DNA from: Otatea glauca
Lineage: Eukaryota > Streptophyta > Magnoliopsida > Poales > Poaceae
Reading direction: 5' to 3'
DNA length: 64,000 nucleotides
Assembly (NCBI GenBank): GCA_036346275.1
Contig: CM070713.1
Span: forward strand, 60,073,567-60,137,566
The position numbers and the translations under genes are program-made. Positions 57,489-64,000 of this stretch are shown here, piece by piece. The notes below the pieces were generated by a model. The model was not told where the DNA came from. It made no database searches and was given only the letters and a program-made list of their open reading frames with translations. How positions within the stretch are numbered: the first letter of the stretch is position 1; the number at the start of each line of letters is the position of its first letter.

Positions 57489-58930
57489 ACTAGCAAGGTG
57501 GCCCGCACACTTGTGTGGACATAATCCTTTAAGCATGTTTGAATGACGCTATAATATATATGTGATTTTGCTTTTTAAAAAAAAGATTGTTGCAGAACTC
57601 TATTTATGATATTTTAATATTATATATTATAAGAGAGAAAATACCAACTCTATTTCCCAATACTTTATATACTATATTACCATCATCTCTTTCTTTCATT
57701 ATTGTAATACTTATATACACTACATACTCATAATGCACATCACATAGCTTATATTGGTACAGTCAAATGAACACCCGTCGATGTATCACCCTCTCAATCC
57801 CTTCGTCCTGTGGAGGTCTACCAAATAGAGGGTCGATGTGTTTCTTTTTTGTGAGAGTTAATAGCATATTTTCTTTTTTTCTTAGCGGCCGTAAACCACC
57901 CGTCAACGACTTTATTATATAATATATTTCAATTTCTAATTCATATATATATATATATAAATCAAATTTCCTACCTTATTTTATATTTTTCTTGAATGAG
58001 CATATTTCTAGAAATTTAATTCTAAATAAAACCAAAATGTATATTTTCACTAGTTTTGAATTAAAAAACAATCACTAATTTCCTTAGATTTTATTCTGAA
58101 TTTGCATATTTTATTGTACTCCTTATCGACTTTCTATTCAATTCTAAGTTGGAATTTATAAATAAATACATCTGCTAATTTTTATTTTAAATGTATGTTA
58201 TTTTTTATTGTACTTCACATAAACTCTATCTTTTAAGGAAAATTTTATTTATATTTAATTGAATTTTATTTTTAGGTTAAAATTCATATACAAATCCAAA
58301 TGCTAATTTTTATATAATTTTTATTCTGAATTTCAGCTATATAAGAGTTTTAATTTGGAGTTCCTACGAAAATAAAATTGCTAATTTCCTTTTATTTTTC
58401 ATTTTGAATTTCTATTATTTTTCTATTATTTTTATTTAATTTGAAATTTAAGTTTTACATTAGAATTTGTGTACAAACCCAAGTACTTGTTTTCATCTAA
58501 TTTTTATTCGGAATTAGCTAGGTGGGGATTTTAATTTGGATTTCTCAGGAAAATCACATAGCTAATTTACTTTTACTTTTTTTGAATTTATATTAATTTT
58601 ATTTATATTGTTATTTTTATTTAATTTTGAAACTCAGTTTTTGGTTAGAATTCATATACATATCTAACAGATAATTTTCATGCAATTTTTATTCGTAATT
58701 TCATTTATGTATGGGTTTTAACTTTGAGTTCATATGAAAAGAAAATAGCTAATTTCCTTTTATTTTTATTTCAAATTTCTTTTATTATTTTATTGTACTT
58801 GACATGAACTCTTTCTTTTAATCTAAGTCGTTATAACTCGGGAAAACTAGATGGATGGTTGCCTATTTCTCCTTTTCCTTAGCTGTTCTAAAAGACATTT
58901 CACGAGTTTTTAATATATAATAGATGTCGA
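57489..58930. repeat. AT-rich element with about 185-bp internal repeats
   Basis: It starts near ACTAGCAAGGTGGCCCGCAC, a phrase of the same type as at 54343. The phrase CTAATTTCCTTTTATTTTT and its variants at 58381, 58562 and 58749 set a unit of about 181-187 bp, with older units back to about 58075. Each unit also carries a TTTTTATTC(T/G)GAATT motif. No coding capacity; element class not determined. Confidence 0.5.
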
Positions 58931-59181
58931 TGACACAACTGTACGCCCCTGACGCGTGTGAAGGCCTATGTTATAGTGGTGATGAGATTAGTCATACATT
59001 ACTTGTCTAAAGTGAGTTGTATTAGCATATAATATTGTCTATTGAAGTCCAAATATAGCACATTCGGATTAACCCTTTTACACGAAACAAGAATGAAAGT
59101 GTAAGTTGCGTGCTATGTATGCATGGGCTCGTCCCACACCGGGCTATGCATTGAGCGGATTTTGGGCCAGAGTGTTACAGA

Positions 59182-59193
59182 TGGTATCAGAGC
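59182..59193 (+). other. TRIM primer-binding site
   Basis: TGGTATCAGAGC, complementary to initiator tRNA-Met, two bases after the 5' LTR end ACA. It proves the retrotransposon nature and plus orientation of this tiny element. Confidence 0.93.
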
Positions 59194-59507
59194 ATCAAAC
59201 TTCGTTGCATGGGTGCGTGTAGGATAGTGGCGTATGTATATGGCGCATGGCGCATGTGGGTCCAGGGTGGACACATGGCATAGCATATGCGTTGGTACTG
59301 AACGCATGAACGTATACTGAGGGGTCGTTCTAGGCATTTATCGTGTATACGGTGTGCTGCTGATGGCGGCAACCCTTAAGGGGGTGAATGTATTATTATG
59401 GCTTGTTAGTGTGAAGACTTATGTGGCCCATGTTGGAGTGATAGTGGGATTAGTCCCACATTGCTTGTCTAAAGTGAGTTGTAGTAGTATATAATATTGC
59501 CAGTTGG

Positions 59508-60419
59508 TAGGGGTGAAAACGAAAACAGAATTTCCGACCGTTTCAGAGAAAAACGGAAACGGAAGCCTTTTTTCGGAAACGAAAACGGAAAATGTCGGTA
59601 TGAAAACGGAAACGAAAACGAGAAAGCCATTTCCATCGGAAACAAAAACGGAATAAAAAATTCCGTATAAGTGAAACCGGAAATTCCGTCGAAAACTTGG
59701 CCCACTTGGCCCAAAAAGGAGAATAGAATTTACATTTATTTTCAAATTAAAATAATTTCAGAAATACAAATGGCTTTATAGAAAATACCAAATAGAGTTC
59801 AAAAATTCCAAAAAAATCTCAAAAATACTTTGGAACATTTTGAACCTAGGAAAATTATTTCTAGTATAATTTTAGATTAATTTTTCATGAATAAATTAAT
59901 TATATAAATCTGAAAAAAAGCAAAATGGCATTTATAAACTCCCAAAAATTCAGGATAAATCTCAGAAAATCATAAATGAACATTGAACAATAATATGCAA
60001 ATTTTAGGTCATTACATCTTTATAGTTGGAGGAGTAAGAGGATGTCAATGATAATGATATGTAGGAGGGCATGATGGTCTGATCTGGGAGACAAATAGCG
60101 AGCCATCCATTTACAAACTTGAGGAAAAACTTTCTAGTGATACCGGTGAACATAACATTGTTCTTATATCCTCCTTTGAGGTGGAATGAGTTACTTTGTT
60201 TTTGCGGTCATGTATATTGTGATCATGTACTACGTTCTTGTAGAATTTTTCACTTTCGTTTTCATATCCGCTCCGTTCCGTTCCGCATCTGTTTCCATCA
60301 TTATTCATTTTCGTATCCGTTTTTGGAGTTTTTGATTTCGTTTTCGTTACCGATAAAAGATGTGGAAACGGAAACGGAACGACTATTTACCGACCGTTTC
60401 CATTCCGTTTTCATCCCTG
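59508..60419. mobile_element. Ds-like non-autonomous hAT element in the TRIM LTR
   Basis: The ends TAGGGGTGAAAAC and, reverse-complemented, CAGGGATGAAAAC match the Ac/Ds type, with GACCGTTTC/CGGTCGG-like subterminal motifs. The 8-bp flanks CCAGTTGG (59500-59507) and CCAGTTGA (60420-60427) agree at 7 of 8 positions. Joining the flanks restores TRIM LTR sequence collinear with the intact 5' LTR, which confirms the insertion. The interior is 0.9 kb of GGAAACGG-rich and AT-rich DNA without a transposase. Confidence 0.9.
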
Positions 60420-60689
60420 CCAGTTGAGGTCCAAACATAGCACCTCTGGGTTAACTCTTTTACACGAGGTGAAGATGAAAGTGTCATGGGGTGGTATGCA
60501 TTCGTGAGCCCACCCCACAGTGGGTTACGCATTGAACAGATTTTGAACGATTTTTTTTAAATAATACATTTTTTTAATCAAATTGCAAAAATATACCACG
60601 AAATAAAAATATTTCAGAAATATACTCCTGTCACCCGTTGGTTGGGCGACAGGGAGATGTCGCTCTTTGTTACGACGATAAGGACACTT

Positions 60690-60820
60690 GTCGCCCTCCC
60701 AAAAGGCGATTAGGCCAGCTGAGCCCATGTCGCCCTCCCAAACGGCGACAACAACTAAATCGATCTCCCAGTGGGCGACAAGAGCGAGCGTGGGCCCATG
60801 TCGCCCTACCAAAGGGCGAC
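60690..60820. repeat. Array of small GTCGCC...GGCGAC hairpins
   Basis: Three near-palindromes of about 21 bp of the form GTCGCCCTnCCAAAnGGCGA lie at 60690-60710, 60729-60749 and 60800-60820. A related half-motif (ATCTCCCAGTGGGCGAC) is at 60762-60779. Each can form a 7-8 bp stem with a short loop. Confidence 0.8.
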
Positions 60821-61069
60821 TTGAAGCCGCTTTAAATTGCACGACCATGGCCTTTCTGTCCATTCTTGGTACCAAGAAAGAGAAAGGGAGGGAGAAGAGA
60901 AAGAAAAGAGGGAGGAAGAGAAGGAGAAAAAGGGGAGAAAGAAGAAGAAAGGGAGGAGCAGCGCCGGGCTGGACAGCAGGTAAATTTTTTTGCATTTATT
61001 TTGTTATAGTTTAGGGTTAGATCTAGGTATATTTTGTTATAATTTAGGGTTAGATCTAGCTAAATATAG

Positions 61070-61384
61070 TGTTTATTTTGTTTAGGGTTTAGTAATTTGT
61101 TTACTGTTTAGCGCTGTATCCCTAAATATAGTGTTTGTTTTAAATATAGGTAAATATAGTGTTTAGCTAAATATTGTGTTTATTTTAAATATCTGTGTAG
61201 TGTTTAGGGTTTAGTAATTTGTTTAATGTTTAGGGCTGTATTCTTAAATATAGTGTTTGTTTTAAATATAGCTAAATATAGTGTTTAGCTAAATATTGTG
61301 TTTATTTCAAATATCTGTGTAGTGTTTAGGGTTTATTTTGTTTACAATTTAGCAATTTGTTTAGTGTTTAGGGCTGTATTCCTG
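61070..61384. repeat. Tandem repeats in the MULE leader intron
   Basis: About three AT-rich units marked by GCTGTAT(C/T)C at 61113, 61235 and 61373, a spacing of 122-138 bp. They also share TTTAGGGTTTAGTAATTTG and AAATATAGTGTTTGTTTTAA. They lie within the predicted intron. Confidence 0.75.
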
Positions 61385-61936
61385 TAGCGGATGTAGCAGC
61401 GCTCTAGTATTTAGCAACAGATCATTGTAGGATTAAATTTTAGAGGTTACAGTTAGACCTAGTTAAATGTAGTTATGTTTTTATTAATATAGTTAGTTCG
61501 TGTAAATTTTAGATATAGTTAAACTTACAGGTGATGGTTACATGCAGTTAAATTTGAGATTGAAGTGCACATTTCTATATTTTTAGGGTTGTAGATGTTT
61601 TTTAGAAATAGAAGTAGAGGGATGAATATTTTTAGTAACGTAGATATTTTTCGTATAGTTTTAAGAATCTAGTGCTAATTGAACAACTTGAAAATTTAAG
61701 GACGTAATAGTTTTTTGCATTAGTAATGGGCACACTTGGTTCCGAAGTACCGATATTTATAGGAATATAGATGTTTTTTAGAAATAGAAGTAGAGAGATG
61801 TATATTTTTAAGAATGTAGATAGATATATATTTCTTGAAGTGTAGATATACATACGTATAGTTTTTTTTAGCAAATAGATATAGTACTTTTTACGAAGAG
61901 TAATTCATTTGTGTGTTAATGAATAAGTTCGCAGAT

Positions 61937-63210
61937 ATGTCAGAACGAGTTCCATTTAGAATCTTTTATGTAGAAGGTGTTGTCATGTATGGTTCAGAGG
62001 GTGCGGATCTGAGTAACTTTGAGTATGTGGACAGAAGTTTAAGTAGGATCGAAGAGCGGACATTTGCTTCTGTATTGAATTGGTTGTATTATACGTTTCG
62101 GATGGAACCAGAGAAGCGCCAGCTCAAGTTTTCTTGCCTTTGTACCATGCGAGATGATCTTGTTTATTGGGAGTTAGTTGAGCTGAAGGAAACTGTAGCT
62201 TGGAGGTCATATGTGAGGGGGACGGAGCAACGTGGATGGTGTCGGGTGCTTTTAGTGCAAGAGTATGAAAGGGTTGTTGCCCCGCAGCAGCCACTGGACA
62301 CCGGTGAGTGTAGTCAGCCTCAAAATGAGTTCAATTATGGTGACACTAAAATTGGGGAATCTAGCCGAAAGCAGCATGTTCAGGGATGCAATGAGGACAT
62401 CGTTTACTAGAGTGGTGAGCAAGTTGAGATTGGGCAAGATGCGCAGGGGCAAGTCGACGAAGGTGAGGAAATCGAGGAAGTAATAGCACAGATGGAAGAG
62501 GAAGACCTTGAATATAAAAAAAAAGTGGATGACGACGATGACTCGGATGAGGAAGATGAAGGTGCTGAGCCGCTTGTGCTAGAAGATTGGAGCACGCATC
62601 AATTTAATAACCTGGTTGTAAATGAAGGCAATGATACACCTTGGCAGTATAGCAACAATGAGGTGAGGCCTAACAACATTTACCCCACAAAAGAGGCAGT
62701 GCAGGATGCTGTTAAAGATTGGGCCTTATCATTAAGAAGAACTTTCAGGGTTAAGAAGTCCACCCCAACCTGCTACGACGTGGTGTGCGAGATGCAAGGG
62801 TGCCCCTCGAGAGTGCACGCATACAAGCCCAACTGGGGCAACCACTGGCTATGTTCGAAGGTTGAACAACATAGTTGTACGACTGAGGAAACCCTGGTGG
62901 CTCACAGGAACCTGTCGTCCGGGTATATCGCGAGTATCATGTACCCAGAGATAGTTGAGAGCCTGAATTTTGAGCCCCGTGCTATTATCCGAGCAATTGA
63001 GAATGATATCGATTACACAATCACCACGGAAGGCATGGAGGGCGGCGTAAGGCCTTGGAAATGAGATTTGAGAAATTTGAAGACTCGTACCATAATCTGC
63101 ACGCACTGCTCAGTTGCATTCAGGGAAGAAATCCTGGTACTTATTACGATTATCAGTACTGTCCGTCAAGCAAGTGGCCGAACAAGAGGCATCTGAAGAG
63201 AGTTCTCTAA
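61937..63210 (+). pseudogene. MULE transposase N-terminal region, broken
   Basis: The frame begins MSERVPFRIFYVEG, typical of rice-type MULE proteins, preceded by a likely splice acceptor TTCGCAG. It runs to a TAG at 62408-62410, then continues in the same frame through an acidic stretch (DDDDDSDEEDEG) into a MuDR-type N-terminal domain (AVQDAVKDWALSLRRTFRVK, with Cys/His residues in CEMQGCPS and KVEQHSC). Near 63050 a frameshift moves the coding frame to one reading EDSYHNLHALLSCIQGRNPG, which is expected just before the catalytic core, and it ends at TAA 63208-63210. The DDE catalytic region and SWIM finger are missing. Role of the intact family: DNA binding and transposition of Mutator elements. 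This copy is not functional. Confidence 0.8.
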
Positions 63211-63261
63211 TCTGTACGGTGTAATGACATGTAATAATGTTATATTTTTGCTTATCCGCAG

Positions 63262-63516
63262 GCAGACTAGGAGGGGCGGGTATGGGGGCGCCCCATGGCA
63301 CGTACGTCTGGCGTCATGGGTCGAGGAGTGGGGAGGAGCCTTGGACGACGTCCATGCCGAGGATGCGTCGTACGATCCGCAGACGTACGAAGTACAAAGT
63401 GTGGTACACTTCCGCATGCTGTGCGTTTGGTACGTGTCGACCCGGATCCTCCTAGACACATCCCCAGGGTGAGGGACACGTATCCCCGCCATACGGACTC
63501 AGTTCTGCACAGTGCG
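63262..63516 (+). pseudogene. Plant-mobile-domain-like exon, one frameshift
   Basis: After acceptor TTATCCGCAG (63261) the frame reads WHVRLASWVEEWGGALDDVH, then DASYDPQTYE and WYVSTRILLDTSPG. This resembles the Trp-rich C-terminal part of MAIN-like/PMD proteins. Near 63470 the frame shifts to one reading RVRDTYPRHTDSVLH, and the exon can end at GCG|GTAGGT (63516). The family assignment is from pattern memory. Confidence 0.5.
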
Positions 63517-63600
63517 GTAGGTTTTGTCTAATGTACGATGTATTTTTGTATTGTATTTTCCAGATTAATGTGTTAGGTTAATTCGTAATGTATTTTTTAG

Positions 63601-63913
63601 ACTGATGTGCTAGCCTGGTACTACGAGGAGTCCGGGAGCTTCCTTTCTCGTCTGTCTCGTGGGGTAGACATGACCAGAGAGGACGTGACCTCCTTCTTCG
63701 CGAGGTTCAGGGAGAGCGCCAGACGCACCCTCGAGTTGGCAGGATGCCGCACGCCTCGCGATGTGGCTCACGGCGCTCACGGCGTGCCGCTTCCTGCAGG
63801 GAGGAGTGCTCCAGGTACATCTTCACACTCCACGGCCTCCCGTCCCACTGTCACGCCGACTTACGCGACAGGGCAAGCTGCTGGACATGCTGGTCTAGCC
63901 CCTCACGTTGGAG
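63601..63913 (+). pseudogene. Following exon of the PMD-like region
   Basis: Bounded by TATTTTTTAG (63600) and donor GAG|GTGAGT (63914), this 313-bp exon is open throughout: TDVLAWYYEESGSFLSRLSR, then GVDMTREDVTSFFARF and a Ser/Thr/Pro-rich tail. It joins in phase to an exon starting at 63989 (acceptor CTTATAG). It belongs to the same decayed gene as the previous exon. Confidence 0.5.
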
Positions 63914-64000
63914 GTGAGTACTTTGTCACACTTTGTATGTTTTCTAATTATTTTTTGAATGTTACCAATAATTCTTCATTTCTTATAGGCTCACAGGCAC

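Larger units (their letters stand above)
58969..60549 (+). mobile_element. TRIM retrotransposon, interrupted by a hAT element
   Basis: The 5' LTR (58969-59179, TGTTATAG...TGTTACA, 211 bp) is followed two bases later by a PBS TGGTATCAGAGC (59182-59193). The 3' LTR starts TGTTGGAGTG at 59431 and is collinear with the 5' LTR until about 60549, where it loses its last 20-25 bases. The internal region is only about 250 bp with no protein, the definition of a terminal-repeat retrotransposon in miniature. A purine run AAGGGGGTGAA near 59378 may be the PPT but is not adjacent to the LTR. The 912-bp hAT element sits inside the 3' LTR. Confidence 0.85.
60560..64000 (+). mobile_element. Degenerate MULE with PMD-like region, cut by window edge
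   Basis: It contains a GC-rich hairpin array (60690-60820), a 5' leader exon ending CAG at 60979, a probable 955-bp leader intron (60980-61934), MULE N-terminal coding sequence (61937-63210) and PMD-like exons from 63262 on. The left terminus lies shortly after the truncated TRIM LTR; its exact position was not found. The right end is beyond 64000. A Mutator-like transposase normally has a catalytic DDE core after the N-terminal domain; it is absent here. Confidence 0.65.

Noticed and set aside
57940..57962. Short TA run near 57.95 kb as a promoter or microsatellite of note
   Set aside because: Too short and within AT-rich repeat sequence. No gene follows.
60119..60427. 102-codon open frame
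   Set aside because: It lies inside the Ds-like hAT element and translates GGAAACGG-type subterminal repeats. No transposase motif.
1..64000. tRNA, rRNA, CRISPR, organellar or bacterial insertions
   Set aside because: No cloverleaf-like boxes, rRNA blocks or spaced identical repeats were noticed. The TGGTATCAGAGC sites are retrotransposon primer-binding sites and not tRNA genes.

Overview
The window is nuclear DNA of a grass (Poaceae). It carries three intact tandem ammonia-lyase genes with one conserved phase-2 intron each, set in a dense nest of grass-type transposable elements: Stowaway and Tourist MITEs, hAT elements, Copia and Gypsy LTR retrotransposons, a TRIM and a MULE. I cannot name the species. 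A similar PAL/PTAL cluster is known in rice and sorghum, but the match is from memory.

Genes. All three are on the minus strand, so transcription runs right to left. PAL-like gene 3 (50509-52756) comes first, then PAL-like gene 2 (41492-46771), then gene 1 (7131-10801). Each has a first exon of about 0.37-0.40 kb and a second of about 1.74 kb, with the intron at the same point inside an Arg codon. Introns are 109 bp (gene 3), 3135 bp (gene 2) and 1565 bp (gene 1). Predicted proteins are 712, 714 and 701 residues, and all keep the Ala-Ser-Gly triad that forms the MIO cofactor. Gene 1 has His at the substrate-selectivity position and so looks like the bifunctional Phe/Tyr enzyme (PTAL). Genes 2 and 3 have Phe there and look like ordinary PALs. 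The array can therefore supply cinnamate (from Phe) and p-coumarate (from Tyr) to lignin and phenolic synthesis. The three promoters share a TATA box, a motif about 24 bp downstream of it, and AC-type MYB sites.

Layout. 1-3.96 kb: non-coding, with a MITE and low-copy repeats. 3.96-6.78 kb: an old Gypsy-type LTR with a Stowaway MITE inside. 7.1-10.9 kb: PTAL. 11.1-13.3 kb: MITE remnant and AT-rich repeat block. 13.37-30.35 kb: a Copia element split and partly deleted by a 12.1-kb minus-strand, pol-less Gypsy-type insertion. That insertion has its parts in circularly permuted order (gag end, PPT, LTR, PBS, gag, gag end again). 30.4-41.5 kb: MITEs, a 0.43-kb palindrome, a three-copy dispersed repeat and two adjacent small hAT elements. 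41.5-46.8 kb: PAL2, with a Tourist MITE in its intron. 47.1-47.8 kb: hAT-like element close to the PAL2 promoter. 50.5-52.9 kb: PAL3. 53.3-58.9 kb: repeats. 58.97-60.55 kb: TRIM split by a Ds-like hAT element. 60.56-64.0 kb: the 5' part of a decayed MULE carrying a plant-mobile-domain-like C-terminal region.

I found no tRNA, rRNA, CRISPR or organellar sequence. The points most worth a second look are the PTAL/PAL split in the array, the shared core promoter, the circularly permuted Gypsy insertion, the TRIM/hAT nest and the MULE fusion.
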